64,000 bases of DNA from Lanius collurio (taxonomy: Eukaryota > Chordata > Aves > Passeriformes > Laniidae), in the NCBI GenBank assembly GCA_020086605.1, contig JACBWW010000007.1:26947949-27011948 (forward strand), read 5' to 3'. The notes below the pieces were generated by a model. It had not been told where the DNA came from. It saw only the letters and a list, made by a program, of their open reading frames with translations, and made no database searches. The position numbers and the translations under genes are program-made. This document shows positions 48,531-61,889 of this stretch, piece after piece. Position 1 is the stretch's first letter; every line of letters begins with the position of its first letter.

Positions 48531-51500
48531 TCTTGTTCCACAGCAGAACGTTTGCATGATTAGTTTGTCAGAGTGAGAGGAAAGATTTGCTTCCAGAGAC
48601 CCTGGAATGGACAAGGCAGATCATTTCATGGACCAGCAAGTCAAAAACTACCAAGTACATGTATCTGCTGAGGGGCTTTGCCTGCCGTCTGAGTGTGTCA
48701 CCTCACCTTCTTTCTCAGGTACCTCCAGATGTTCTTGTAATCCACAACTGCTCCAGTCTGAAAAAAAAGTAGAGGTCTAAAGCTGATTTAAGAACATTTC
48801 TTTCAGTTCTTTTCTTCCCTCCCACCTCCTGCCCATGTTGTGCCTTTGATGGATGATTTCCTAGATGTGGAAACCTAGTATAGGTCTTAGGTGCTTGGAA
48901 AGAAAAAGGTGTGTGCATGTGTGATAGCCTTCATGTAATCACCCTGGTCTTGGCCTGGCAGCTGCAGAGGAGATGGGTTAGCCTGCCAAACCTGCTAAGA
49001 GGTGACAAGTGTGTTTTCATGATGGAAGAAAAAAACAGTGGGGAAGCTCTCTTCTCCTTTGAGAGGGCTGTGCCATGAAACCACTGCAGAAAGGAAGCAA
49101 ATTTGCAGAGATATGGCTTTTTTAGGGGAGCAGGAGCAAAGCAACATGGAGAAGCCTCTGGAAAGGAGAATTATGGAAAAATGATAAGAAAGAACAATGC
49201 TGGACTGCTTGTTCAACACAGGAGCAAAGAGGCCCATGCATTTGCTAATAACCTTCCACCAGCTTGATCAAGGGTGGGAAACTCTTTCCTCTCAGTCACA
49301 CACCAGAGCTCACAGCTCCTGGGGAGCCCATGCTGTTCAAGCACTGGCTGATTTGGGAGCCCCTGGATGCAAGCCAGCCACTCTTCCTCCTTGATGGGCT
49401 TCTGTGCATACACTGTGTAACACAGGGTCAGACCAGGAACAAAAAGTGAAAGGTGACGTTTCTGCAGCTTTTAGCTGGCACTTGACCTTTTCATACTGTG
49501 GCTGGAACATCAGAAAGCCAGAAGGAGGTTATTTGCTGCCTGAAGTCTGATCATTCTACTGTGAAGCTTCTGCTTGCTGTGTGTGCCTGTGAGTTTAGCA
49601 GCAGTCCTTGTGTGTCTAAGGTCTTGTTATTGCCCACTCAGTTGTAAGGAAATGAGAAGCTGATGCAAAAAAAAGGTCACTGAAGTATAAAAAGAAAAAA
49701 AATCCCAGCCAGCAATCTCTACACCCTAGAGAAGTGGCACCCTATGTTCCCAAACTGGCAAAGTCCTTTCAACTTTATTAAAACTGATATTTGAACTGGC
49801 AAGTAAGTTCATTCTCACTCAGGGCAAACCCATAAAAAGTATCAGTCTAAAAATATTTTCTACAGCAGAGTTGTCACCTCACTCTAAGAACTACAAACAA
49901 TAATTACTGGTGCTTCAAGGCACTGGGACTCCCATTAACCCCTCCTCACTGGTGAAACACCTCTGGCAGCACGGGTATGAGCACACACGGCATCCCAAAT
50001 AGCTCCTGGCTGCAACTATGGCTGTAAGAGAGTCAGACAAGGTTGTGAAGGCAGGGGAGTTCCCTCTATGAAAATAGTCCCTGTTGGCTTTGCAGGTGTT
50101 ATTCATGGCTCAAACAAGAGAATCTTCAGCACTGAGAGTCTTGTACTTCCACATCACTGCTGTTGGTGATCACTGTCTAGCCCTAAGGGGTGGGAGCCAG
50201 CAATTTCCCTCTCAGCCCAAATCACTGACCTCAGATACCCAAATGGAGACATGTGTTGGATTAGTGGCAACTCGGTGCTTTCTGTGAACATCTCCTGAAC
50301 TCACCACAGTTGCAGGACAATAAGAAAAGCTCAGTTCAGACCACAGCAATTAGAGTTAACTATATTTTTCTCAATGTTCATTGGCTTTTAAGCACAGGCC
50401 CCAAAAGGGATTTTTGTGCTGACCTCCAAGTCAAACTAAGATAAAACAATAGCATTTAGGTGTCAAAAGAGAAATAGATCCTTTTGAAGACTCAGACATG
50501 AGTTTACAAGCCAGCAATTTATACCACGTTTGCTGGTGGCAAAATTGAGCCAGTAGGTCTGGAAATCCATGAGAGTGAAAAAATTGCAGCACATAGCTGT
50601 GGCATTCCCATAGGAACAAAGGGAACAGCAAGGCAAGTTTCAGTGTTTTCAGCACTGTGTTGCCTTGCTGGGTCTGGAGAATGAGCTGATAAGGTACACA
50701 AGCCTTCTCTGTGCTGAGATAGCCACTGCCTCTCCCCAGGTTTGAGGAGTTGCACCACTGGTCTGGTACGGTTCCTGACTTCCCTACTGCAGATGGATGG
50801 GGCCATGGAGAAAAATGCATCACTATTTTACTTAAATGGCCTAAACTTCCCAGCACCACTTGCCCTAGGAGTCTTTACAATTAATCTTACAACACAAGAA
50901 TGGTGACCACCCAGCAGTCTAACAGATAAATCTGTTAGGCAGCATGCATGCTCAGCCTGCCAACAGCAGTAAATAAATGCTAGTAAGTGAACTTTGGCAA
51001 TATATCAAAGCTGGGGGAAAAAAAAAGTCCAAACAAAATAAACCACAAACCTAACCCCAATCCAACAGCCTCTTCCCCCTTGCTTCTGTAATATGTCCCC
51101 AGCCTCACCACAAAACTAGCTCTAGCAAATGGCTTCTGCAGTCTATCTCTGAAAGGTTATTGAGCCTGACTTATTTTGAAAAGGGGGTGGGATTTAGGGG
51201 AAGTAGCCTGTCTTGGCAGAAACTACAGGAACACTTCCCAGGATTCAAACCAACCCAGTGGGAGACCTTGCCCCTGTGGGGTTTCCTCAGCTCCACAAAG
51301 ACCGACTCAAGTAGCTTTCTTGGGGCTCCTGGTAGCTTCCTTGTCCCTTTCTGCATAGAAAACCATTTGGCCTTGGCCTTGGCCTCAGATGTGAGTTAGG
51401 TTGGAAATCTGGGTGGGATTAGCTGTTATCACAGTGTTGTCTTTGGCAGTCTGATATACCCTGCAAGGATTGATGGCTCTCCCTATTGATTTGGCACCAG

Positions 51501-51710
51501 ATCCCTCCTCTCAACTGTGGCCATGTACATCCTCTGGGGGAAATGGGCTTGGGTCCAGCAGAAAATACATAGAGTAAAACATGAGATATACTTGACATTT
51601 TGTTATCATAATTATTTTAAAATAATTTATTTACCTGAAAAGACTTAGGTCATGCTCAGCATGTGGTTTTCAGTCGGCTCCTGCTTTTTATTTTTATTTT
51701 TTAACCCAGT
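48531..51710. other. Gene-free unique sequence
   Basis: No gene or dispersed repeat recognised. The 142-codon minus-strand frame at 50431-50859 (about one sixth Ser/Thr, no domain) overlaps another minus-strand frame of 95 codons, which is typical of chance frames. A short (CCTTGG)n-like run lies near 51368-51385. The part at 51.6 kb is AT-rich. Confidence 0.5.
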
Positions 51711-51825
51711 TTTCCAGCTGAGTAGACAGAGGAACAAACCAAGACCAAACTATTTGCCAAAGGTCATGCAGAGAATCACCGGCTCATGCAGGATTTACAG
51801 GGAGATTTGCCCTGGCTTCAGTCAG
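51711..51825 (-). mobile_element. Ancient MIR-like SINE, minus strand
   Basis: TTTTCCAGCTGAGTAGACAG, ACCAAACTATTTGCCAAAGG, TCATGCAGAGAATCACCGGC and AGGATTTACAGGGAGATTTG are collinear with the reverse complement of a MIR-type core and head ('tttacagatgaggaaactgaggcacagag...gttaagtgacttgcccaaggtcacacagcgagtcagtggcagagccgggattcgaaccc'). This is one of the better preserved relics of its class in the window. No source of transposition is expected to remain. Confidence 0.58.
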
Positions 51826-54800
51826 CAATTCTTGTTGTCTCTGTTTGGGTTTGCTCTGACACTAGGGGTTCCTGATTCAGCTTTGCCAGTTCATAAGACA
51901 TTTTCATAAGCCTATTGATACTTGCTTTTTCTTAGAAAGCTGGCTAATTGTTCAATAATTTCAAACTTGGCTTGTATGAATTAGCTTCTAGTTGTAGTGA
52001 GAGCAGAGCAAAAAATAGCTTTGGACAAAAGCAGATTGGTGTATCTTCTCCGTTCTTAGAAACTGGAATAGAAGTTTCTATTCTTTTAAAACCTCATAAT
52101 TTTTTACCCTGACTCCTGAGCTTTGGAAAATAGCTTCATATACTGTGACTGCTTGAATCTCTCTTGCTGTTGAGCTGCTCATATTTCTCAGTTTTCCTGT
52201 ATTCCCAGTGGTGTGAATTGCTTTCTGCACCTTCTTGACACCTAATTCAAGGATATTGCTTTACTTTTATTTCATAATTATTCTTCAGTTTTGAATTATA
52301 CTTGATATTTTCAAAAATAGGGAAAAGGACATTCTGCTTTCAGGTTTGCACTAATTTTTTCTGCTCAAAGTGTTCCATATTTCTCTTTCACTCACCAATT
52401 TCAGAAAAGCCCCAACCCCAGACAAAGCTGTCATGATATTCAGGGATACTAAGTACTTGCTAATCCCTTGCTGTCTATGAGATACAGAGCTGCTCAGAAC
52501 TTCTGAAAGTGAGACAGCAAGCACGGTGCCTAGGACCAGGCTTAATAATAATGCAGCAGCAAGGCAGCTTCAGCTATCACTGTGATGGAGATCCTCATGC
52601 AAAGACATAAGTTTTTGACAAAGAGAAGGGGATAGAGTTTAAATTGAACCTCACCAGCAACAGCTATTTTTGCTTTTAATCAGGCCTGCACTGAGTTACA
52701 AACAGTTTTTGGCTCAATGTCTATGCACAATGTACCAGTAGGCCTGAAACTGCCTATTTGCCCATTGCATAATAACCTTCCATCCCCCTTCTTACATGTA
52801 AGTAGACTTTAACATCCCTGCAGTGTTAACTGCCTAGTACTGCATGTAATTATATACAGAGAATTATCCCTACACTATGATTAGCCAAATGCATTCATAT
52901 GCATGTGAATTACTCTTTGTGCTGACACAGTGAAAGGCTGGAGGCCGCTTTTGACTCGAGGGGATGGAGAGGAATGTGCTTGTGTGGTCCTCCAGGAGTA
53001 CCCCACTAATGGGAGCTGTATTTGCATCATTTCTGTCTCAAGCAGGAAGAGCACCTGGAGCTAGAGACGGGCACTGCATACATGCCTTCGGAGCACCATC
53101 AGCTCTCAGATGCATGGAGCTGTAGAAGATGCATGTTATGTTGCTGTGAACGTTTTAAAAACTATTTTTTTTCTTCTCATGCCAAGCAACCTCCCTGTGA
53201 GGATCCTCAGGCCTTGTAATGGCACAAAACAATAATGCTAATGGCAGGGCTAAGCCAACAACCAGTCCTGTGCTCACTGGGAGTTGGGTTGTCTGCAGCC
53301 TTGTGGATGTGGTTCTCTGATCTTAGAGACGTCAGTGTGGCCATCTGCAGAGCCTGAAGATACAAACATGGATGTGTAAGGTCCTGAAACACCTGTCAGA
53401 CTTGCAAGACACCAGAGGAGGGCTCACTGCCTTTGCTCTGCACAGCTTCTGCTTCCTGTTCATCTCACATTATATTTTACCTCTTACCCAGAGTGAGAAG
53501 CGAGTATTTGTTTTCTGGAAAGCAAATTTATCTTCTTCCTGCTGCACAGCTCTTAAGGAGAAGTTGGCATAGAGAGCTACTGTACCCAGGACATAGCACA
53601 GGATGGGCCTTCTGAGGTTCTCCAGGACTCTGAAAAAAGAAACTCCTTCCTATCGGAGGTCCAAAGCTGTCCTCCAGGGCTGGTGGCTGCAGCTTCTGTG
53701 CCTTCTACTTCTCTATTTGCATGGTCTCTATGGGGCCAGGAAGCTCTGGTTGGATTTCCTGCTAGCTAGAGCATGCAAGAAGAGGAGGACCTTACATGTG
53801 TGGTCTGGGGTACTTCTCAGCAGGGAATTAAGGGTTGTGAAGTTTTTTCATAGTATATGATGGTCCTTTCACTTGAATTTTAATTCTTGAGGCTGCTCAA
53901 TAATGTGGGGAAATGTAGTTGCAAACAAAACAAAGCTCTCACATCTGAGCACTGCAATGACTGTGCAGGGAGGCTGTGGTGAAACTGCAGGGTTGTGTCC
54001 TGTAGAAAAGATGCTGCTGGGTTTGCATCTGGTGGACCATTATAATTCCAGGTTGTTCCGTATGAACAAGCCTGAGGGACCAATCCCATCTTCATGAAAG
54101 TGCTGAAAGTCTGCAATACTTTTGAGCAAGCTGTATAACAAATTTAAGTTTCTCAGTGTTTTTTTCCTGTGTCTCTTCCTTTACAAGGTAGTGAGGCTGG
54201 GAGTTCACAGTTAAAGGTTATTAAAATATTAAGTGTGATTTTTTACTGTATTTAACTCTTCTGAAAGAAAGTGCAGGATATGGCATGCAATGTAAAATAT
54301 AAACACATGTATTGCAGGGCAAGCAGCTTCTCTTAGGAGATGGTGATCCCTCAATTACATGCCTGGGGGATATGTCTTTGAATTATAAGCTCTTTTTTTT
54401 TTTTCTTTTCTTTTTGGTCCACCCTTGCTAATTATTAGACTAATCACCAGCAGCCAGCTATTACAGGCTGGAGAGGGAAAAAGGAAGTTTGGAGGCTTCA
54501 GACACACCAGCCAGATCTGTGTAACTTGGTTGGTTTGGAAAGAATTCAGATGCAAGAAAGGTGCTGAGCATACAAACACCGATTTGTATCTATTGATGAA
54601 TGCAATAGTGTTGCAGGCATATGAGAGAGCAGCCAAAACAAATAAATGCTCCCAGAATGAAAGCGTTCCTTGTGGGCCAGCTCACTTACAGCACTCTCAT
54701 GTGGTTCTGTCCAAGGAAGCTTATCACAACATAGACCACAGCTGACCGAGCTTACTGGGCAGGCAAGAAATCCTGGGCAGCTCCATCAGTGATGCTGGCA

Positions 54801-56406
54801 TGAGACCAGCTGTGCCAGTGCCCATAGCTGTGCAGCATGAGGGGTGTCTTGAATTTCTTGCAGGAGACACAGGCATGGGTCTTCAGCAAGGTCAGCAACC
54901 CCTGCCTCCTTGTTCTACCACAACACAACATGCCTGCCCCCTCTCCATCCTGCTCTTCTGCAGACAGTGTGAGGGGACCACAGCAGAGCAGGGTTTCTTG
55001 CACCCAAGTGGGCACATTAACACTGCCTCATTTTGCAGCTCTCTGCCACCATCTCTGGCCACTTCTTCCTCACCTTCTGGACACTGGTTCTGACTTACTC
55101 TAAGGATAAATCATCCACAGCTAACTTGATAGTGTAAATAATACTTTGCAGTGAAAAAAAAAAACCCAAAAAGATAAGCTATTGAGTGTTCTGGAAATAT
55201 GGCCAAATTATATCATTATGAAAAGTAATATGATTTACGTTATTCATATGAATATTCTTATGTTCATTTAATTTGTCTTTGAAGAGGCATGGTGGTTTCC
55301 CTAAGACTTTCCTACATATGTGGTAAGAAAAGAAACAGGTGATTTTGTAGAGTGAATATAATGTTGTCCTTGTCTGCATAAGTACTGTGCAAAGACTTCA
55401 CAACTGCACTCAAAAATGCAAGAAGAGTTAGTCTTTTGCAAATTTTGATGTCAATATTTCAACAAGAACAAGTCATCCCCCTTCATTTTACATATTAAAC
55501 AGTGCAGGGGAATGGATGTCTCCAGTGTTGCCCAGATCCACTGTACAACGCAGTTCTCTTACGGTGCCAGTGAAAGAGCAAGCACATTTCTGTTCATGCT
55601 CTTACCATGAGCTCCTATACACAACACTCTTGCAGGCAAAAATACTTGGGAGAGCATCTACCTTCCTGTGTGCTCCCTGTCACACTGGGAGCTCAGTCTC
55701 CTTCTCCCTCCAGCCCTTGGAGAGACTAAAATAGAAGCACATCACTGAGATAGTCTTTCCCCTCTATAACTGTCCCTGAATGACAGAGGGACTTTTGGAA
55801 CAGCTCTGGTTTTGTACAAGTTTAATACAGTTTAAATAGGACTGTTTTAAACATCTTTTTGATTTGTGATCCCTGGGTAATGTGACCAGTGGAGATATAA
55901 GCCCATATATGGCCAACAGACATTTATTTAGAAACAGGCTTGTTTTTCTCAATGGTTTTTCCCAGACCATGGAAGTTCGTTTGGGATAAGAGCAGTGAAA
56001 ATGTAAAGGAGGCGTTTGTTGTTGCAGTAGTGATGGGCAGCATGAGGTGGTGCTGTTCTGCATTATGTTTTTCACTCATTTGCTTGGGGTCTAACTCAGC
56101 TAGCGTGTGTTGTTGCACTCTGTATTTTTTTCTGAAAGCTTTTGCTCCAAAAAAGACAGTGGGTCTGGTTGCAGAAGTTTTATTAGTTGCAAAAGTTTAC
56201 TTGCACTTGTGGCCCATCAGAGACAGCTGTTCAGGGAAAATTGCTCCCAGGGAATTAGTGCAGATGTGAGCCCAGGCACAGGAAGGAAGGCATTGCTTGC
56301 ACACCATCTGATCACCAGTCTTTCACGTGGAATACTTCAATTGCCAAGAAGTTCCACATTACTTCTGAGGAGGTCACCATCAAATCCTCAGAGGACTGCA
56401 TAGCAT
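51826..56406. other. Gene-free unique sequence
   Basis: No gene recognised. Around 52893-52910 an 18-base near-palindrome, ATTCATATGCATGTGAAT, lies in AT-rich DNA with octamer-like cores. Poly(T)-rich stretches occur at about 54391-54416 and an A tract at 55154-55164. Frames of up to 109 codons (for example 55940-56269) have no domain and overlap others on both strands. Confidence 0.5.
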
Positions 56407-56495
56407 AGAAGAGGTTCTGGGTCAGGAAGTGAACTCAATAATCTTTATGAGTTCCTTCCAACTCAAGATATTCTGTGATTCTATGACTCTATGAG
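56407..56495 (+). mobile_element. CR1 LINE 3' terminus, plus strand
   Basis: The last 90 bases or so of a CR1 element: AGGTTCTGGGTCAGG, ATAATCTTTATGAGTTCC, TTCCAACTCAAGATATTCTG, then TGATTCTATGACTCTATGAG. The last is the characteristic imperfect terminal ATTCTATG repeat of avian CR1. The preceding 3' untranslated part may extend a little further left but is not recognisable. Confidence 0.88.
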
Positions 56496-59400
56496 AACAT
56501 AAGCCAAGTGCCAGGGAAAAGGATAGAGATATTTGGAGAGAGATTATATAGGGGGGAAAAAAAGGGCATCCCAACAAACATTTAGAAAAACAAAGCCTGC
56601 TTGAGTACTCTTACAGGACTTTGCCTTGGGTCCACTGCTGGTGTTCACTGCAATGCTGAGCTCCCACACCTCCAGCTGACTGCTATCTAGGAGCTTCAGT
56701 CTGCTGGAAAAGAAGAGCTTCCGAATGCCCAGTCAAGGTAGGAGTTCAAAGCTGATTGCCTGCCATCCAAATGTAAAACAGCCACTAAGTTTCATATCTT
56801 GAATTTTCTATTAGCCTTTGGCCATTTTAGTGTTGCTGACCTCTGTGTAGCCTGTGTCACACACACAGTGAGATCTGGCCTGAGCTGACACGGTAAGGAG
56901 AAGTGTTGTCATGCATTCATGTAAGGTTTCAACTGCATTCTTCATTCCAGAAATAAGCAGAGCCACAACATCCACAATATCTTATAAACCAGTACCCTTG
57001 CCAACAACATTTCCACCCTATTACTTTAGACAAACTGGGAAAATTAATTGAGAGCAGTTACATATACAAATGTTAAAGACAGGGGACTGGACTGCCCTCC
57101 AGCATCTTCAATATACAAACTGTGGATGCTGGGAGTACGAAAGAGAAGTGAGTAGGTTTGTATGCTTTTTCTGACTGGTATTTCTAATCACTGTCACTGT
57201 TGGAGGCAACACTGGGATGGGTGAGTGTAGGGTACTGGTTCTTGCATATGCTCTTATTTCTCTCCTGCTGGAATGTCCAAGGTGCAGCTAGCAGACATAG
57301 GGCAGCTTTATGCAGAGACACCCAAAGGAGATAAGGACTTGTCCCTCCTGTACCTAAGGCAGTAAGTGTGTCAAGTGCTCCTGAAGCCCATGGCTGTAAA
57401 AGAAATATTTTGTACTTTTCTGGAGGGAGTGTAAGCCTGTCATGTCACCAGGTACCAAAGAGACTTCCTCTGCTGAAAACCAGGGTAAAGCCACAGAAAC
57501 AGGAAACTGCTGCTCCAGAAAAATAAGAGGTTTTTCACTGACAGTCCTGTGTCTAACATTATCCTGCCAGAAACAATGTTCTTCCTAAGTCATTGTTTCT
57601 TTAGCTCTTCAGGGTCAGTTCTCAGAAAAACTTTTCTGTGCTGTGACTCCATCTTCAGCAGCCCATAACTTACCTCTCCAACTAATCTGCTGTCCCACTA
57701 TTGGTAGTGCTTGCAGAACTCACAAAAGATCTACTCATCCAAGGAAGACTTTTCTGAAGAAAACCAAGAGCATCCTGTTTATCAGCAAGCTGGCAATTGA
57801 GAAGTGTGAGCACTTTCATAGTCCTGCTCCCCAGTAGTCTCTGCTCCTCCCTGGAGATTTTGAACCTTGGCTGAAAAGCTGCTTCCTCTTGCTATTCAAC
57901 TGTAAAAACAGGCAAAAGCAATCTCTGCCCACCTACCTAGAAGTTTCCCTCTGTGAACCCAGATTAAAGAAAACCCTCACTTTCCAATCCTTTCTGACAT
58001 AACCCAATACAGAGTGTGACCAAAGTTGGAAGGTTTCCCACTTCAGCAATTCAGCAATCGTTCAAGAATTAATTAGGCAATAAAGCAGAGGAGATTCAGC
58101 TCATTTGATCTAACAGTTTGCCAAGGAATGGTGGCTATGTCTCCATCTGATATACATACCTTGTAACTCAAGTACTGATTTCGTATAGTCTCCAAAAATA
58201 CATTAAAACCAGCTGTGAAATACAGTGCTGCCATAAACTAAATTAAAGAGAAAACTCTTTTGAAACCTTAGCCTGGAAAAGCATTAAGAGATCATCAGGT
58301 CTGCATTAAATAAGACAATTTATGTGAACTGTCAGAACCATAAGCTGTATATAATCAGAAATCAAGAAATTAGGACAGTCAGAGGCATCTCTGAGCTGCC
58401 CATTTTGTATGAGAACAGATGGAGAAAAGCCCATTGTCCAACTGGAGAATGAGATCACCACTAGAATTGCTAAGACAGAAGTTTTAGGAGAAGTTCAGTC
58501 AACTTGCTGGAGTAATCCCCTGACCTCACTGTAATAATTCCTAGCAAGCACAGTACTCTTGCAAAAGGGTGTTTAGAGATTCTCTTCCAGTATAAGGCGG
58601 ACCCTTAACAGTGAAAATTGTTGTTGCTGTATTAATGACAGCAGCTAAAAGGGTCTTTTCAACACTGTCCAGTGTTTCCTACCACTGGAATCAACTATGC
58701 ACTTGCCAATGCAGAGATTTCCACTGATTTCAGCAGCACAGAGTCAGGCCTACAGGTCAGGCCTATGTACCACATTTGGGGGAGATAAGATATATTGGAC
58801 AGGTTACCACTTTCTTTTGTTTCCCTCAAGCAGCTTCTCACAGATGCAAGCATTTCTACCTCCTGCTGCATCCCAAACCCTGGCATAGCTGGGACCTGCT
58901 GCTTCTCACATATTTTCTTCCATTTGACATTTCTGCCAGGTAGCACTATCCAAATGAGGTTTTTTTTCACATCCTACCTCTGGAAGGCAGGATTTGGGAG
59001 AGGACAGACAGCCATTTTTCACTCCCTGAGCTGCTAGTTTTCCTAATCATACATTCATGGTATTATTTGCAAATAGTTCCTCTGTAAACCAATAACCCTC
59101 ACAAATCCCTGAGGAAAGTGACAAGAGTTGGGCAGGCTGCAGACAAGTAACTAGAGATGTTGATCAGTGTGACCCATCCCATCACTACAGCAGCTGACCT
59201 CAGTTATGCAGTTCTTAACTTCTACCCTAACAGCAGTGGCATGGAAAGTTTTATTATGTTTGGAAGGACTTCATGGTCCCAAGAATCCTTTGTGCACTGG
59301 CAGAAGAGACTCCCCTTCAGTGTGTTTGAAGATGTTCAGTACAAATGATGAATAACTTCTTAGGGCTGAGATGAATCAATGCTTACATTTATTATCTGGT

Positions 59401-60468
59401 TTATATTTCCATGTTGTTCAGCTTCTTTATGAGACTACAGGGAAATGTTAACAAATTAATTGCATCCACTGCTAAAAGGGATCATAAGAAGTGTTCTCAA
59501 TCATCTGCCTTATACAGATATTGTGTGTGGGAAGTTATACTCTTTACTACCAGCTATTGTCTATATTACCATAGCACCTGTAAGCCTCAGAAATAGAGTA
59601 GGCTCCATTGCAGGGATACCACGAACACATTAAAAGACAGTCACAGATTCAAAAACTCTTCTGAGGTGTAAATCCCCAAAGACACCCTAAAGGAAAAATC
59701 AACATAGCTGTTCTCATCTCTAAAACTTTCACCTTTTATTTCTAGGTGAAACTATGACTCAGAAGCTTTTTGTTACTTATCTACTGTCCTTTAAAGTTTT
59801 ATCTATAAGTCCCTAGATAAAGTTAAGCCTAGAACTGAATATGTCTTTCTATTTCAACTCCAATTGTATTGTTGATGTGATGGTGTTACCTTGATAACAT
59901 TGCAACATAGGGTACATCAGATGTAGTGGAATCTGTGTCCTTCTAACTACCCTACAACTAGATAAGCTTCAAGGGCAGGAATTTTTCCAGAGGATCTTGA
60001 ATGCAGACAGTAGATTTACAGATAATGTTCCAGTGAGGTAAAAAGCACACCAAATGTGGTGTTCTGGACTGTGAGGCAGCTCTGTCAAGTTGGAACACAT
60101 AATGCAATCAGTACATTTAAAAAAAGTAAACTAAGCAGATTGTTGTCAAGAGACAACCTTACTCTAAAGGCCTTATTCATTCTTCAGCCAGGTAGGGTAA
60201 GCATTCAGGGTTTGGGTACAACTGCTAATGGCACTGGATCATTGCTCATGTCTAGAGTGGCTTTGTAATTCACAAACTTGTGAAAGTCTATAGGCTACTT
60301 CCAGGTGGAAGGGAAACATCAATAGGATACCACCAGATCTCAGGTGGTTCTCAAACCCAGCTGAAAATGGTTTGGTAGTTCTGTTTCTCTCCTTCTTACT
60401 ATTGGCAAAAAGAGATAAACCTTCCTGACAGAAGTCAGCTGTTGGGGTTTGGGAGTTTTTGGGTTTTT
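56496..60468. other. Gene-free unique sequence
   Basis: No gene or dispersed repeat recognised. A pair of 11-base direct repeats of AGTCAGGCCTA type lies near 58742-58765. The frames at about 58.7-59.35 kb are short and domainless. The stretch ends in a T/G-rich run (TTTGGGAGTTTTTGGGTTTT) directly at the assembly gap, perhaps the reason assembly failed. Confidence 0.5.
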
Positions 60469-60839
60469 NNNNNNNNNNNNNNNNNNNNNNNNNNNNNNNN
60501 NNNNNNNNNNNNNNNNNNNNNNNNNNNNNNNNNNNNNNNNNNNNNNNNNNNNNNNNNNNNNNNNNNNNNNNNNNNNNNNNNNNNNNNNNNNNNNNNNNNN
60601 NNNNNNNNNNNNNNNNNNNNNNNNNNNNNNNNNNNNNNNNNNNNNNNNNNNNNNNNNNNNNNNNNNNNNNNNNNNNNNNNNNNNNNNNNNNNNNNNNNNN
60701 NNNNNNNNNNNNNNNNNNNNNNNNNNNNNNNNNNNNNNNNNNNNNNNNNNNNNNNNNNNNNNNNNNNNNNNNNNNNNNNNNNNNNNNNNNNNNNNNNNNN
60801 NNNNNNNNNNNNNNNNNNNNNNNNNNNNNNNNNNNNNNN
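60469..60839. other. Assembly gap (371 N)
   Basis: A run of 371 N. The left edge is a T/G-rich simple run; the right edge is inside CR1 reverse-transcriptase sequence. The missing part therefore probably contains more of the CR1 body and low-complexity DNA. Reported frames that span the gap are meaningless. Confidence 0.99.
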
Positions 60840-61657
60840 TCAGCCCATCTACAAGAAGGGCCAGAAGGAGAATCCAGGGAACTACAGGCCTAACATCAGT
60901 GCCAGGAAAGGTGATGGAGCAGATCACCTTCAGTGCCACCAGATGGCACATACAGGACAACAAGGGGACTGGGGCCCAGTCAATATGCATTTAGGAAATG
61001 CAGGTCCTGCTTGAACAACCTCTCCTTATGGCAGGGTGATCTGCTTGGTGCATGAGGGAAAGGCTGTGGATATTGTCTACCTGACAACATTGACACCATT
61101 TCCCATAACATTCTGCTGGAGAAACTGGATGCTCTTGGTTTGGACAAAAGGTAAAAAAGTGGCTGAATGGGTCCAGAGGGTGATGGTGAATGGAATTACA
61201 TCCAGCTGGTGGCCAGGCACCAGTTATGCTCCCCAAGGCTCAGTACTGGGGCCAGCCCTGTTTAATATCCCTACTGAAGATCAGGGTCAAGGGCACCCTC
61301 AGTCAGTTTGCAGATGCCACCAAGCTGGTCGTGTGTGTTGATCTGCTGGAGGGTATGAAGGTTCCGCAGATGTCTCTGGACAGGCTGGATTGATGGGATG
61401 AGACCAGTTGTATGAGGTTCAATCAGGTGAAGTGCTGGGTCCTGCACCTGGATCACAGGAACCTCATGTGGCTCTGCAGGCTTGGGGAAGAGTGTCAAAA
61501 GTGCCCAACGGAAAAGGACGTGTGAGCTATTTAGAAGACATCTAGAGGTGGCACTTGGGAACATGGTTCAGTGGTGGACTTGGCAGTGTTGGCATAACAG
61601 TTGGAATTGATGATTTTACAGGTTCTTTTCAACATAAATGATTCTAAGATTCTGTAA
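60840..61657 (+). mobile_element. CR1 LINE with reverse-transcriptase remnant
   Basis: The largest CR1 piece of the window, continuing from the gap. It encodes remnants of the ORF2 reverse transcriptase: PIYKKGQKENPGNYRP at the edge, a shifted frame with PGKVMEQITF, later APQGSVLGPALFNI (about 61228-61269), and FADATKL (61307-61327) in another frame. The catalytic FADD motif reads FADA, so its second aspartate is lost. Between these are at least two frameshifts, several stops and deletions, so no enzyme can be made. The 3' end is seen as GTTCTTTTCAACATAAATG and GATTCTAAGATTCTG, the degraded avian terminus. The copy is long dead. Confidence 0.92.
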
Positions 61658-61889
61658 GTACAATTTCAGCTTCTGAAGATGCTTTGAGGGTTCACTGAAG
61701 TCAGTACAAGAAGGCCCTCTAATTACCTGGACAAGCTGCTAATCTCCTCAAGGACATCCCACATCTTCTCATTCCACTCTCCCTGGTAATGCGTATCACT
61801 AGGCTCAATAGGACACCTGCCCTAAGTTTTCTGCTTTTTCTTTTGTACTTTTTCTGGCAAAAGCACATGATTTCTTTTGCTCATTATTG
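61658..61889. other. Short unique interval between two LINE remnants
   Basis: About 230 bases lie between the plus-strand CR1 end and the minus-strand LINE. Part may be the eroded 3' end of the latter, but I see no clear match. Confidence 0.5.

Noticed and set aside
50431..50859. 142-codon minus-strand frame
   Set aside because: Overlapped by another frame in a different phase on the same strand; no domain or signal.
60340..61014. Frames of 144-216 codons spanning the N run
   Set aside because: Their length comes from undetermined bases in the assembly gap, not from sequence.
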